Notes: generated by a model not told the origin, from the sequence alone. Positions 11,279-20,222 are shown, numbered from the stretch's first letter. The stretch is 64,000 nucleotides of DNA from Falsiroseomonas frigidaquae (GCF_012163145.1 NZ_JAAVTX010000003.1:310001-374000); one strand, 5' to 3'. Made by a program: numbers and translations.

Positions 11279-12142
11279 ATGCCCCAAGCCCCTTCCGGGA
11301 TCATCGCCTTCCAGGGCCTGCCCGGCGCCTATTCCGACCTCGCCTGCCGCCAGGCCTATCCCGGCTGGACCACACTGCCCTGCGCTTCCTTCGAGGCGGC
11401 GATCGCGGCGGTGCGCGAGGGCCGCGCCGGGCTGGCCATGCTGCCCTGCGAGAATTCGCTGGCCGGCCGCGTGCCGGACATCCACCGCCTGCTGCCCGAT
11501 AGCGGCCTGCATGTCGTGGGCGAGCATTTCGAACGGGTCGAGCATTGCCTGCTGGCCCCGAAGGGTGCCTCGATCGCCACGCTGAAGCGCGCCCACAGCC
11601 ACCCGGTCGCGCTCGGCCAGGTGCTGAACCTGTTGCGGGACCTGAACCTGCAGCCCGTGATCGAGGCGGATACCGCCGGCGCGGCCAGCCTGATCGCGGA
11701 GCGCGGCGGGGTCGAGGATGCGGCCATCGCCAGCCAGCTGGCGGCCGAGATCTACGGCCTCGAGATCCTGCGGAAGAATGTCGAGGACGCGGCGCACAAC
11801 ACCACGCGCTTCTATGTCTGCTCCCTGACCCAGCTCGCGCCGCCCTTCGAGGCCGGCGACTGGGTGACCAGCTTCGTCTTCCGCGTCCGCAACATCCCGG
11901 CCGCGCTGTACAAGGCGCTGGGCGGCTTCGCGACCAATGGCGTGAACATGACCAAGCTGGAAAGCTACATGGTCGGCGGCGCCTTCACCGCCACGCAGTT
12001 CCTGGCCGATGTCGATGGCCGGCCGGACGAGCCGGGCCTGGCTCGGGCGCTGGAGGAGCTGTCCTACTTCTCGGCCGATCTCCGCATCCTCGGCACCTAC
12101 CGCGCGCATCCGCTGCGGCTGGCGCAGCGCGAGGGGAACTGA
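11279..12142 (+). CDS. pheA: Prephenate dehydratase
   Basis: The product, about 287 residues, converts prephenate to phenylpyruvate in phenylalanine synthesis. The catalytic TRF motif is in NTTRFYV near residue 175, and a C-terminal ACT domain for feedback control by phenylalanine contains FATNGVNMTKLESYMV. It is a stand-alone dehydratase without a chorismate mutase domain, as usual in alphaproteobacteria. ATG 11279 is preferred; an in-frame GTG at 11258 is also possible. It ends 9 bases before a convergent gene. Confidence 0.92.
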   Translation: MPQAPSGIIAFQGLPGAYSDLACRQAYPGWTTLPCASFEAAIAAVREGRAGLAMLPCENSLAGRVPDIHRLLPDSGLHVVGEHFERVEHCLLAPKGASIATLKRAHSHPVALGQVLNLLRDLNLQPVIEADTAGAASLIAERGGVEDAAIASQLAAEIYGLEILRKNVEDAAHNTTRFYVCSLTQLAPPFEAGDWVTSFVFRVRNIPAALYKALGGFATNGVNMTKLESYMVGGAFTATQFLADVDGRPDEPGLARALEELSYFSADLRILGTYRAHPLRLAQREGN

Positions 12143-12151
12143 GGAGGCGGC

Positions 12152-13663
12152 CTACCGAGGCTCCGCCGCAAGGGTCAGCACCAGGTCCGGCTGCAGCCCG
12201 AGCGCGGCCTCGGGCCGGGCGATGTGCAGCGCTTCGCTGAGCACGCATTCCGCCACCATCCGGCGCAGCCACCAGCCGATGCGCGCCGGCCCGTCGCTGC
12301 CACCGAGGCCGGGCTCGGCCAGCACCACCACGCGCCAGGGCAGCGGCGCGGCTTCGGTGGACCAGGCTTCCAGCCCGGGCAGCGCCGGGCCCGTCGCACG
12401 CGGCGCCGGCAGGTCAGCGAAAAGCTCCGCGGGCAGCGCCGGCTCCGTCTCCGCCACCGACACGCCCAGGAAGGCTTCCCGTCGCGCCGGGCCGGCTTCC
12501 GGCCCGCCCGCCCCTGGCGACACGTCGCGCCGCGGCAAGGCGACCAGATCGGCGCGGGCAAGCAGCCCGGCCGCCCGCAGCAGATGGTCCCCGGCCTTGG
12601 GATGCCGCAGCTGCAGCACCGCCAGCAGGGTGGTCAGCAGCGCCACGCAGCCCTCCACCGTCAGGCTGGCGCCATCCAGCCGCCACAGCGTCGCGGGTTG
12701 TGGCTGACGGGCGAAGGCGTGCCGCAGCGGCACCCAGTCCCGCGCCAGCAGCGGCCGCGCCGCCGCCAGGGCCTCCAGCGCCGCCAGGCCAGGCGAAGCC
12801 ACCCCGCCCAGCACGGAGCCGCGCACCGGCACCAGCAGATGCAGCACCGGGCGGTGCACCGCCTCCGCCAGCCGCGCCAGCGCGTTCATGGCCGCGAGCG
12901 GCGCTGGCAGCGGTGGCTCCGGGTCGGGGCCGATGTCGGGCGGCGGTGTGGCGGCCGAGGGCGCGCCCGTCGGGGGAGCGACCGGCGCGGTGGAAACTGG
13001 CGAGTGCGTGTCCGGGGTGGGTGGAGGCACCGGTGCGACAGCAGGCTTCGGCCGCTCCCCGGGCGCCGGCGGCCGCGGCACCCAGCCCGGCGCGGACCAG
13101 GTGGCGGCGGAGACTGGAAGGGCGGCGGGTTCGGGTGCCGCAGGCTCTGGGCGGGCCGCTTGAGGACCGGCAGGCTCGGGACCGATAGACTGGGGACTGG
13201 TAGGCTGGGGACCGGTAGGCTCCGGCAGGTCAGGCTCGGGCGTCGCCTGCGGCGGCTCCGGCTCTTGCACGGCCGGGGCGGGCCGGGGCGCCGCGGGTGG
13301 CGCGGCCTGGGTGGTTGGCTCCCAGCCCGCCGCGGATTCCAGCTGCTCCCGCATCCGCCGGGTCATCGCCAGGGTGGTGGCCGCGTGGTGGCCGGGCAGC
13401 AGCGCCCGCACCCGCACACGGCCTTCCAGGAAATCCTCCGGCGCCAGCGGCACCGGGGCGCGCAGGCGGAAGCCGGGGTTGCCATCGTCGCGGGCCACAT
13501 CCGCGGTGCATTCCGCCAGGACCTCCAGCCCGCGCATCAGCCGGATCACTGGCCGCGCCGCAGGGTCCCTGGGATCCGCGGCCCAGCCCACCACCACCTG
13601 CCCGTCGCGCAGCGCGTCCAGGAAACCGATCAGGCCGCGGGTCTGCGGCGCGGCGCCGCTCAT
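12152..13663 (-). CDS. Pro/Ala-rich protein with an N-terminal GWAxDP-type domain
   Basis: From ATG 13663 the product is 503 residues. Residues 1-80 form a compact domain (GFLDALRDGQVVVGWAADP ... NPGFRLRAP) that resembles a small module seen beside glycosyltransferase and surface-polysaccharide domains; this is recall, not a search. Residues of about 100-255 are a low-complexity Pro/Ala/Glu linker with degenerate P-x-P-x-G-P-Q repeats. The last 250 residues are alpha-helical, rich in Leu, Ala and Arg, with no domain I recognise. No signal peptide. Function unknown. Confidence 0.7.
   Translation of the reverse strand: MSGAAPQTRGLIGFLDALRDGQVVVGWAADPRDPAARPVIRLMRGLEVLAECTADVARDDGNPGFRLRAPVPLAPEDFLEGRVRVRALLPGHHAATTLAMTRRMREQLESAAGWEPTTQAAPPAAPRPAPAVQEPEPPQATPEPDLPEPTGPQPTSPQSIGPEPAGPQAARPEPAAPEPAALPVSAATWSAPGWVPRPPAPGERPKPAVAPVPPPTPDTHSPVSTAPVAPPTGAPSAATPPPDIGPDPEPPLPAPLAAMNALARLAEAVHRPVLHLLVPVRGSVLGGVASPGLAALEALAAARPLLARDWVPLRHAFARQPQPATLWRLDGASLTVEGCVALLTTLLAVLQLRHPKAGDHLLRAAGLLARADLVALPRRDVSPGAGGPEAGPARREAFLGVSVAETEPALPAELFADLPAPRATGPALPGLEAWSTEAAPLPWRVVVLAEPGLGGSDGPARIGWWLRRMVAECVLSEALHIARPEAALGLQPDLVLTLAAEPR
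13150..13235. repeat. Degenerate short tandem repeats in the linker-coding DNA
   Basis: Units of about 15 bases of the form GGGGACCGGTAGGCT recur with small changes, for example GGACCGATAGACTGG, GGACTGGTAGGCTGG and GGACCGGTAGGCTCC. They encode the repeated Pro-Glu/Gln-Pro-x-Gly-Pro segments of the linker. Their periodicity is a multiple of three, so unit gain or loss would keep the frame. Confidence 0.65.
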
Positions 13664-13736
13664 CGCCCCAGCTGCCGCGCGGGCCGCAGCGAGGCGGGCC
13701 GCGGCAAGGTGGGGCGAAGGACGCGGCGCGGCACGG

Positions 13737-14039
13737 TCAGAAACCCGACTGGCGCAGCGGCTCGACTCCGCCGCCACGGGCCAGGCCACGGCGGCGCAGG
13801 CAGTCGGTGAAGGCGCGGCCCTCGGCTTCCTGGCGCGCCCGGGCGAAGCGGTCCTCGCTGGAGGGCAGGCCGATGACGACCCGGCGCGATTCGGCGGCCA
13901 CCGCCGGCGCCTGCCGCGCCTCCGCCCGGCATTCGGCGTGCGCCGGCGTCTCGGCCATGGCGGGCGTGGGGGCCGTGCGGCCGCCGCAACCGGCCAGCAG
14001 CAGGATTGCGGCCAGGGAGGTGGGGACCAACAGCTTCAT
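13737..14039 (-). CDS. Small lipoprotein
   Basis: The 100-residue product begins MKLLVPTSLAAILLLAGCGG, a lipoprotein signal with lipidated Cys18. The mature part is short, Arg/Glu/Ala rich, with two more cysteines that could form a disulfide. I recognise no domain. Its ATG overlaps the nudC stop by 4 bases, so it is the second gene of a two-gene unit. Membrane attachment is inferred from the lipobox. Confidence 0.75.
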   Translation of the reverse strand: MKLLVPTSLAAILLLAGCGGRTAPTPAMAETPAHAECRAEARQAPAVAAESRRVVIGLPSSEDRFARARQEAEGRAFTDCLRRRGLARGGGVEPLRQSGF

Positions 14040-14965
14040 GCTTCCTGCTCCAGCCAATCCTCGATCAGCCGCCGGGCAATCGAATCGACGCGCGGCAGGG
14101 AAAATCCATGCGCCGCCGGGTCACGCAACTGGTCCCGCGTGAACCAGCGGGCGTCCTTCAGCTCCTCAGGGTCGATGCGGATCTCATCCGACAGCCCCTC
14201 GGCATGGAAGCCCAGCATGATGCTGGCCGGGAAGGGCCAGGGTTGCGAGGAATGGTACAGCACGTCCCCCACCTCGATGGAGGCTTCTTCCATCACCTCC
14301 CGCCGCACCGCTTCCTCGAGGCTCTCGCCCGGCTCCACGAAGCCCGCGAGGGTGGAATACATCGCGACATTGGGAAAACGGTGCGAATGGCCCAGCAGGC
14401 AGCGGCCCTGGCGCACCACCAGCATGATCACGGCCGGATCGGTGCGCGGGAAATGCTGGGCGTTGCAATTGGTGCATTGCATGGCGTTGCCGGCGCTGCG
14501 CGGGGCGCATTCATGGCCGCAGACGCCGCAGAAGCGGTGCCGGGTGCGCCAATGCATCAGGCCGCGCGCATGGGCGAGGACAGAAGCCTCCCCCGGCGGC
14601 AGCAGCCCGGCCACCTGGCGCAGGTCGGTGAAGCCGCCCATGCCTTCGGGCAGCAGCGGCAGCGGATCCTCGGCGGCGGAGCAATCCACCGCGAAGACCG
14701 GGCGTTCGGCCCACAGGCCGAGGAAGGCCCAGGGGCCGCCGGCCATGCGCACGGCTTCCGCGGCCGCGCCGGTCAGCAGCACCGCCTCGGGGTGGCCGTC
14801 CTCGACCCCCTTCATCAGGCTGCGGCTGCGCCAGACCGGGGCGAACAGCGTTTCGGGATCGGCGATCGCCTCGGCGATCCAGTCGGCATCGTCCCGGCGG
14901 GTGCCCGCGCGGTCGATCGGGCTGCCTGTATAGGCGTTGGGGCGGCTGGCGGGGACGGAGAGCAT
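14036..14965 (-). CDS. nudC: NAD(H) pyrophosphatase NudC (RNA deNADding type)
   Basis: The 309-residue protein has a zinc ribbon (Cys146, 149, 164, 167), a Nudix box at 208-230 and the NudC-specific SQPWPFP at 240-246. NudC hydrolyses NADH and removes NAD caps from RNA. The Nudix box reads G-x5-E-x7-REVMEEASI: the glycine near its end is serine, while the catalytic REVMEE glutamates are intact. The frame stays open further upstream, but MLSVPAS at 14965 is the plausible start because the upstream part is repeat-rich intergenic DNA. Confidence 0.88.
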   Translation of the reverse strand: MLSVPASRPNAYTGSPIDRAGTRRDDADWIAEAIADPETLFAPVWRSRSLMKGVEDGHPEAVLLTGAAAEAVRMAGGPWAFLGLWAERPVFAVDCSAAEDPLPLLPEGMGGFTDLRQVAGLLPPGEASVLAHARGLMHWRTRHRFCGVCGHECAPRSAGNAMQCTNCNAQHFPRTDPAVIMLVVRQGRCLLGHSHRFPNVAMYSTLAGFVEPGESLEEAVRREVMEEASIEVGDVLYHSSQPWPFPASIMLGFHAEGLSDEIRIDPEELKDARWFTRDQLRDPAAHGFSLPRVDSIARRLIEDWLEQEA

Positions 14966-15046
14966 CGGCGCGGACCCTGCCACGCGGGCGTGATCGGGGC
15001 AACCAAGCGCCGCACCCATCCGCGCAAGCGGCGGTTGGCAGGGCGG

Positions 15047-15117
15047 GCGCCCGACCCAGCCCGGCGGAGCTGGCGCCCGACCCAGCCCGGCGGAGCTGGC
15101 GCCCGACCCGCCCGGCG
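15047..15117. repeat. 26-bp tandem repeat, about 2.7 copies
   Basis: Two identical 26-base units lie at 15047-15072 and 15073-15098, beginning GCGCCCGACCC, followed by a partial third copy that lacks one internal AG step. The repeat sits in the 214-base spacer between nudC and the SRP RNA gene. No coding role is seen. Confidence 0.85.
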
Positions 15118-15132
15118 CTTGAAGGCAAGAAT

Positions 15133-15159
15133 GGCCGCGGGGCATTGCCCCGAGCGGCC
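15133..15159. other. Strong hairpin upstream of the SRP RNA gene
   Basis: GGCCGC at 15133-15138 pairs with GCGGCC at 15154-15159 and GGGGC at 15139-15143 pairs with GCCCC at 15147-15151. It may end leftward transcripts or flank the ffs promoter; no T-run follows on either strand. Confidence 0.45.
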
Positions 15160-15179
15160 GGAAGCCCGATATTGGGGTC

Positions 15180-15275
15180 GGAAGGTCGGCGACGGACGTG
15201 CCCCTCGCCAACCCGGTCAGGTCCGGAAGGAAGCAGCCGTAACGAGTTCTCGCGCGGGTCGCCCGCCGATCTTCC
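15180..15275 (+). ncRNA. ffs: Signal recognition particle RNA (4.5S type)
   Basis: The apical part contains the conserved Ffh-binding core GGTCAGGTCCGGAAGGAAGC followed by AGCCGTAAC. The ends pair: GGAAGGTCGGCG at 15180-15191 is complementary, with one G-U pair, to CGCCGATCTTCC at 15264-15275. This gives a hairpin of about 96 nt, the usual size of the short bacterial SRP RNA that guides membrane protein targeting with Ffh. Location directly before dnaX is a common alphaproteobacterial arrangement. Exact ends are approximate. Confidence 0.92.
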
Positions 15276-15327
15276 ACCTTTCCCGCGGCCCTGGCATCCG
15301 GGCCCCCGCTTCCCGGACAGCGCCCCG

Positions 15328-17295
15328 ATGACCAGCGACATCTTCGGCGACCCCATTGCACAGGACCTTCCCGAGCCGCCGCAGGACGGGCCGGGCCTGT
15401 TCGGCGACCCGGCGCCCGCCCCAGCAGCATCGGCCCCAACGGTACGGGCCCCTGCCGCAGCGGCCCCCGCGGCACCGGACTCCGGCGCATCCGCCCCCGC
15501 CGGCACGCCCTATCGGGTCCTGGCCCGCAAATACCGCCCCGCCAGCTTCGCCGACCTGATCGGCCAGGAAGCCCTGGTCCGTACCCTGCGGAACGCCTTC
15601 GCCCAGGGCCGGGTGCACCACGCCTTCATGCTCACCGGCGTCCGCGGCGTCGGCAAGACCACCACCGCCCGCATCATCGCCCGCGCGCTGAACTGCATCG
15701 GCCCCGACGGCCAGGGCGGGCCGACGCCGGAGCCCTGCGGCGTCTGTTCCGAATGCCGCGCCATCCTGGCCGACCGCCACCCGGACGTGCAGGAGCTGGA
15801 CGCCGCCAGCAACAACGGCATCGACGATGTGCGGGAGTTGCGCGAACGCCTGCGCTTCCGCCCCGCCCAGGGCCGCTTCAAGGTCATCATCCTGGACGAG
15901 GTCCATATGATGTCCAACGCCGCCTTCAACGCGCTGCTGAAGACGCTGGAGGAGCCGCCGCCGGACGTGAAGTTCATGCTGGCGACCACCGAGTTGCGAA
16001 AGGTGCCCACCACCATCCTGTCCCGCTGCCAGACCTTCCGCCTGGCCCGGGTGCCGCAGGAGACGCTGCGCGCGCATTTTGCCCGCATCTGCGACCTGGA
16101 ATCCGTGCCGGCGGAGGCCGAGGCGCTGGCCATGGTCGCCCGCGCCGCCGATGGCTCCGTGCGCGATGGCCTGTCGATCCTCGACCAGGCGATGGCGCTG
16201 GCCGGCGGTGAGCCGGTCACCACCGGGCTGGTGACGGAAATGCTCGGCCTGGCGGATCGCGGCCTGGCGATCGACCTGATGGAAGCGCTGATGGCCGGCG
16301 ACACCGCGGCGGCGCTGGCGCTGTCCGAGGCCGCGCACGCCACCGGCACCGACCCGGCCGTGGTGCTGTCCGACCTGCTGGAGCTGGTTCACCTGCTGTC
16401 GCGCATGAAGACCGTGCCGACGCTGAAGGACGACCCGGCGCTGCCGGAGGCGGAGCGCACCCGCGGCGCGGCGCTGGCGGAAAAGCTGGGCATCCCGGTG
16501 CTGGCACGGGCCTGGCAGATGCTGCTGAAGGGCCTGGCGGAGGTGGCGCAGGATGGCGTGAACCGCCGCGCCGCCGCCGAGATGGTGCTGATCCGCCTGG
16601 CCCATGTGGCGGATCTGCCGACCCCGGGCGACCTGGTGCGCCGCCTGACCGAGGCCGGCCCGGCCACCGCTGCGCCCGCGCCCGCGCCCGCGCCCAACGG
16701 CGGAGGCGGTGGGTTGCGCGCGATCGCCGGCGGCGGCGGCGCCGCGCTGGCCATGGCGGCGCCCGCCCCGGCCGCACTCGCCGAGACCGCACCACAGGCC
16801 GCGGCGCCCGCGCCCATGCCGTCCAGCTTCCGGGAGATCGTGGCACTGGCCTCCGGCCGGAAACCCAGCCTGCACGCGCATCTGCGGCTCAATGTGCATC
16901 CGGTGCGGATCAGCCCCGGCCGCATCGAGATCCGCCCCCGCCCGGAGGCGCCGCGCGACCTGGCGCAGCAGATCACCGCCCTGATGCAGGAAGCGACCGG
17001 CACACGCTGGACCGTCTCGCTGGTGAATGAGGGGGGCGAGCCGACCCTGGCCGAACAGGGCAAGACGGCGGAGGCCGACCGCCTGGCCCTGGCGCAGACC
17101 CACCCGCTGGTGCAGGCCGTGCTGGCCGCCTTTCCGGGTGCGAAGATCGAGGCGGTGCGCGACGCCTCGCTGGATGCCTATGGCCTGCCCCCGGCCATGG
17201 CGGCGGAAATGGCCGCCGCCGGGGATGGCCGCGACTTCGCCCCGCCCGATGCCGAATCGGCCGGGCTGGATGACGACCTTTCGCAGGAGGATTGA
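15328..17295 (+). CDS. dnaX: DNA polymerase III subunit gamma/tau
   Basis: The 655-residue product is the clamp-loader ATPase. After an Ala/Pro-rich N-terminal extension of about 60 residues come YRVLARKYRP, Walker A GVRGVGKTTTAR near residue 104, a zinc-binding Cys cluster (CGVCSEC), DEVHMMS (Walker B) near 190, and SRCQTFRL (sensor/arginine finger region). A flexible Ala/Pro/Gly linker precedes the tau-like C-terminus. No A-rich slippery sequence is seen, so a short gamma form by frameshift is not predicted. ATG 15328 is 53 bases after the SRP RNA. Confidence 0.93.
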   Translation: MTSDIFGDPIAQDLPEPPQDGPGLFGDPAPAPAASAPTVRAPAAAAPAAPDSGASAPAGTPYRVLARKYRPASFADLIGQEALVRTLRNAFAQGRVHHAFMLTGVRGVGKTTTARIIARALNCIGPDGQGGPTPEPCGVCSECRAILADRHPDVQELDAASNNGIDDVRELRERLRFRPAQGRFKVIILDEVHMMSNAAFNALLKTLEEPPPDVKFMLATTELRKVPTTILSRCQTFRLARVPQETLRAHFARICDLESVPAEAEALAMVARAADGSVRDGLSILDQAMALAGGEPVTTGLVTEMLGLADRGLAIDLMEALMAGDTAAALALSEAAHATGTDPAVVLSDLLELVHLLSRMKTVPTLKDDPALPEAERTRGAALAEKLGIPVLARAWQMLLKGLAEVAQDGVNRRAAAEMVLIRLAHVADLPTPGDLVRRLTEAGPATAAPAPAPAPNGGGGGLRAIAGGGGAALAMAAPAPAALAETAPQAAAPAPMPSSFREIVALASGRKPSLHAHLRLNVHPVRISPGRIEIRPRPEAPRDLAQQITALMQEATGTRWTVSLVNEGGEPTLAEQGKTAEADRLALAQTHPLVQAVLAAFPGAKIEAVRDASLDAYGLPPAMAAEMAAAGDGRDFAPPDAESAGLDDDLSQED

Positions 17296-17301
17296 GAGCC
17301 C

Positions 17302-17643
17302 ATGAAGAACCTCGGCAACATGCTGAAGCAGGCGCAGCAGATGCAGACCCGCATGCAGGAAATGCAGGCGAAGCTGGAGCAGACGGAGGTCGAGGGCGGC
17401 GCCGGCGGCGGCATGGTGAAGGTGCTGCTCTCCGGCAAGGGCGACCTGCGCCGCGTCACCATCGACCCGTCCCTGATGGTGGCCGATGACCGGGAGGTGC
17501 TGGAGGACCTGCTGGTCGCCGCCCATGCCGACGCCAAGCAGAAGGTGGAGGCGACGATGGCGGAGGAGATGCAGAAGGCCACCGCCGGGCTGAACATCCC
17601 CGGCGGGCTCGGGGGCCTGGGTGGCCTCAAGCTGCCCTTCTAG
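17302..17643 (+). CDS. ybaB: YbaB/EbfC family nucleoid-associated protein
   Basis: The 113-residue protein starts with a heptad-rich helix of the form MKNLGNMLKQAQQMQTRMQE and has the central GGGMVKVLLSGKGDLRRVTID strand region typical of YbaB, a small dimeric DNA-binding protein. It lies 6 bases after dnaX and before recR, the usual dnaX-ybaB-recR order. A Gly-rich tail ends in GGLKLPF. Confidence 0.93.
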   Translation: MKNLGNMLKQAQQMQTRMQEMQAKLEQTEVEGGAGGGMVKVLLSGKGDLRRVTIDPSLMVADDREVLEDLLVAAHADAKQKVEATMAEEMQKATAGLNIPGGLGGLGGLKLPF

Positions 17644-17803
17644 GATCCCCACCACGTTGCTGCGCAACGCGGCGGGGGCCCCGGATGGGCGCCCATCCTG
17701 CGCCGTTGGCCGCCCTGCCGTGGCAAAGCCACGTCAGGATTTCGGCGGTCGCCGGGGTGGCAAGGACGTCCCGGTGCTGCGTTGGAGGATGGGTCGGTGA
17801 TGC

Positions 17804-18400
17804 ATGGCTGACCGCGACCCGATCGAGCACCTGATCTCCCTGCTCTCGCGCATCCCCGGCCTCGGCCGGCGCAGCGCGCGGCGGGCGGCGCTGCGCATGC
17901 TGATGCGGCCGCAGGAGGCGATGCTGCCGCTGGCGCAGGCACTGGAAGCCGCCGCCCGCGCCGTGCGCCCCTGCGAAAGCTGCGGCAACCTGGATGCCCA
18001 ATCCCCCTGCGGCATCTGCCGCGACCCGCGACGCGACCGGCATTTGGTCTGCGTGGTCGAAGGCGTGGCGGATCTCTGGGCGCTGGAACGCGCGCATGCG
18101 CATCAGGGGCTGTACCATGTGCTCGGCGGCGTGCTGTCCCCGCTGGCGGGGGTGGGGCCGGAGGATCTGTCGATCAGCCCCCTCCTGGCGCGCATCGCGG
18201 CCGAGGGGGTGGAGGAGGTGATCCTCGCCTTGCCCGCCACGGTGGATGGCACCGCGACGGCGCATTACGTGACGGACCGGCTGAAGCCCGCCGAAGTGGC
18301 GGTGACAAGGCTGGCGCAGGGCGTGCCGATGGGCGGCGCGCTGGACGTGCTGGACGAGGGCACGCTGGCCGCGGCGCTGCGGTCACGCCGGCCCGCATAG
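17804..18400 (+). CDS. recR: Recombination protein RecR
   Basis: The 198-residue product has the helix-hairpin-helix start ([21 protein letters not shown]), a four-Cys zinc finger ([16 protein letters not shown]) and a Toprim domain ([14 protein letters not shown]). RecR works with RecO and RecF to load RecA at gaps. It is separated from ybaB by a 160-base spacer with small palindromes, then ends 5 bases from a convergent gene. Confidence 0.94.
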   Translation: MADRDPIEHLISLLSRIPGLGRRSARRAALRMLMRPQEAMLPLAQALEAAARAVRPCESCGNLDAQSPCGICRDPRRDRHLVCVVEGVADLWALERAHAHQGLYHVLGGVLSPLAGVGPEDLSISPLLARIAAEGVEEVILALPATVDGTATAHYVTDRLKPAEVAVTRLAQGVPMGGALDVLDEGTLAAALRSRRPA

Positions 18401-18405
18401 GGCCT

Positions 18406-19326
18406 TCATTTCTCCCCCGGCGCCACCTCGTCCCGCCCATCCCCGATCGAGGGCGGCGGCACCACCTCCCCGCCGACCGGCGCCTTGCGCCGGCTGCCGA
18501 TGCGCCCGGTCCAGGCGCGGGTGAATTCGGCGCCCAGCAGGAAGACCTGGGCCGAATAATACACCCACAGCAGCACCACGATCAGCGCCCCGGCCGCGCC
18601 ATAGCGCGCCGCCACGCCGCTGCCGCCCAGGTACCAGCCGATCAGCACCCGCCCGATGGTGAACAGGAAGGCGGTGACCAGCGCGCCCACCGCCACGTCC
18701 CGCCATCGCAGCCGCCGGTCCGGCAGCACCTTGTAGATGGCGGCGAACAGCAGCGCGGTCAGCAGGAAGGACACGCCCATGTTCATCGCCCGCAGCACCG
18801 GGGCGAATTCCGGGAACATCGCATCCGTCCAGGCGCCGAGCGCCGCCAGCAGCGCGCTGGCGATCAGCGAGACCAGCAGCAGGAAGCCGGTGGCGCCCAC
18901 CAGGCCCATGCTCAGCAGCCGGGCGCGCAGCAGGTAGGACACCGTCATGGATGGCTCGGTCGTCTTCCAGATGGCGTTGAGCGCGCCCTGCAATTCCGCG
19001 AAGACACCGCTCGCGGTGATCAGCAGCACCACGAGGCCGACGATGGCCGGCACTCCGGTGCCCTCGATCCCGCCGGCATCGCGCACCATGGATTGCACCG
19101 CGCTGGCGCCCTGGCGGCCCACCAGGGCAACGAGTTGCGCGTCCACCGCCCCGCGCACGATGGTCTCACCGAAGAAGACGCTGGCGATGCCGACCGCCAC
19201 CACCAGCAGCGGCACCAGGGAGAACATGGTGTAGCAGGCGATCGCCGCGCCCCGCGTCATGGCCTCGTCGGCGATGTAGCCGCGGATGGTATCGGCGAGC
19301 AGGGCACGCGTCCGGGCCAGTAGCAT
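18406..19326 (-). CDS. YihY/virulence factor BrkB family inner-membrane protein
   Basis: The 306-residue protein has six hydrophobic segments and the family phrases AIACYTMFSLVPLLVVAVG near the N-terminus and PDRRLRWRDVAVGALVTAFLF in the middle. It belongs to the YihY (formerly tRNA-processing RNase BN) group, whose transport role is unclear. The C-terminal 40 residues are charged and cytosolic. ATG 19326 (MLLARTR) is preferred over 19365. Confidence 0.85.
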   Translation of the reverse strand: MLLARTRALLADTIRGYIADEAMTRGAAIACYTMFSLVPLLVVAVGIASVFFGETIVRGAVDAQLVALVGRQGASAVQSMVRDAGGIEGTGVPAIVGLVVLLITASGVFAELQGALNAIWKTTEPSMTVSYLLRARLLSMGLVGATGFLLLVSLIASALLAALGAWTDAMFPEFAPVLRAMNMGVSFLLTALLFAAIYKVLPDRRLRWRDVAVGALVTAFLFTIGRVLIGWYLGGSGVAARYGAAGALIVVLLWVYYSAQVFLLGAEFTRAWTGRIGSRRKAPVGGEVVPPPSIGDGRDEVAPGEK

Positions 19327-19451
19327 CGGCGTCTCCTGTCTCTCACGGGCCAGAACGGTCGGCACCCGCGACGGTTGCGTTCCCTACCGCGCCGCTTGGC
19401 AAGACGCGACGGCTCGCGTAGGCGGGGCGGGCAGTACGGAGGCAGCGTGAC

Positions 19452-19865
19452 GTGACGGATATCGAGATCGAGATCGCGGGCGAGGTCTTTCAGGCCCGCT
19501 TCGAGGACCAGGATGCCCCGCAGACCTGCGCCCGGTTCCGCGAGTTGCTGCCCTTCAGCGACCGCATCATCCATGTGCGCTGGTCCGGCGAGGCCTGCTG
19601 GATTCCGATGGGCGACCGCGACCTGGGCATCGGGCATGAGAATGCCACCAGCCACCCGGCGCCCGGCCATGTCATCGTATACCCAGGCGGGGTGAGCGAG
19701 ACCGAGATCCTGATCGCCTACGGCCCCTGCTGCTTCTCCTCCAAGGCCGGGCAGCTCGCGGGCAACCATTTCCTGACGATCACCGGCGGGCTGGACCGCC
19801 TGGCGAAGATCGGGCGGTCCGTCCTGTGGGACGGGGCCAAGAACATCACCTTCCGAAAGGGCTGA
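19452..19865 (+). CDS. DUF3830 protein (cyclophilin-like fold)
   Basis: This 137-residue protein starts with GTG. The pattern of a beta-rich N-terminus, [18 protein letters not shown] and a late [11 protein letters not shown] matches the DUF3830 family, whose structures resemble cyclophilins. The biochemical role is not established. It is followed after 4 bases by an FKBP-type prolyl isomerase, so two differently folded isomerase-like proteins are probably made from one message. Confidence 0.75.
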   Translation: MTDIEIEIAGEVFQARFEDQDAPQTCARFRELLPFSDRIIHVRWSGEACWIPMGDRDLGIGHENATSHPAPGHVIVYPGGVSETEILIAYGPCCFSSKAGQLAGNHFLTITGGLDRLAKIGRSVLWDGAKNITFRKG

Positions 19866-19869
19866 GATC

Positions 19870-20214
19870 ATGGGCGTTGCAATGGTTGACCACACCGTCG
19901 GCGAGGGCACGCTCGCCGTCTCCGGCAAGCCGGTCGCGGTGCATTACACGGGCTGGCTGTTCGACCCGAAGGCGGACGACAAGAAGGGCCGGAAGTTCGA
20001 CAGCTCCCGCGACCGGGGGGAGGCGTTCCGCTTCCAGCTCGGCGCCGGCCAGGTGATCGCGGGCTGGGACCGGGGCGTGCAGGGCATGAAGGTGGGCGGC
20101 CACCGCACCCTGACCATCCCGCCGGAGTTCGGCTACGGCGCGCGCGGCGCCGGCGGCGTGATCCCGCCGAATGCCACGCTGGTCTTCGACGTGGAGCTGC
20201 TCGAGGTCGGCTGA
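19870..20214 (+). CDS. FKBP-type peptidyl-prolyl cis-trans isomerase
   Basis: The 114-residue product is a single-domain FKBP that speeds proline isomerisation during folding. Family positions are visible: [42 protein letters not shown] and the closing [17 protein letters not shown]. No signal peptide, so it acts in the cytosol. It directly follows the DUF3830 gene. Confidence 0.93.
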   Translation: MGVAMVDHTVGEGTLAVSGKPVAVHYTGWLFDPKADDKKGRKFDSSRDRGEAFRFQLGAGQVIAGWDRGVQGMKVGGHRTLTIPPEFGYGARGAGGVIPPNATLVFDVELLEVG

Positions 20215-20222
20215 CCTTCCCA

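Noticed and set aside
16673-16700. Possible programmed frameshift in dnaX
   Set aside because: The repeat there is (GCGCCC)n, not an A-rich slippery heptamer, and no gamma-length product is predicted.
15217-17667. Minus-strand open frame of 816 codons opposite dnaX
   Set aside because: dnaX and ybaB on the plus strand have full family motifs; this frame is their complement.
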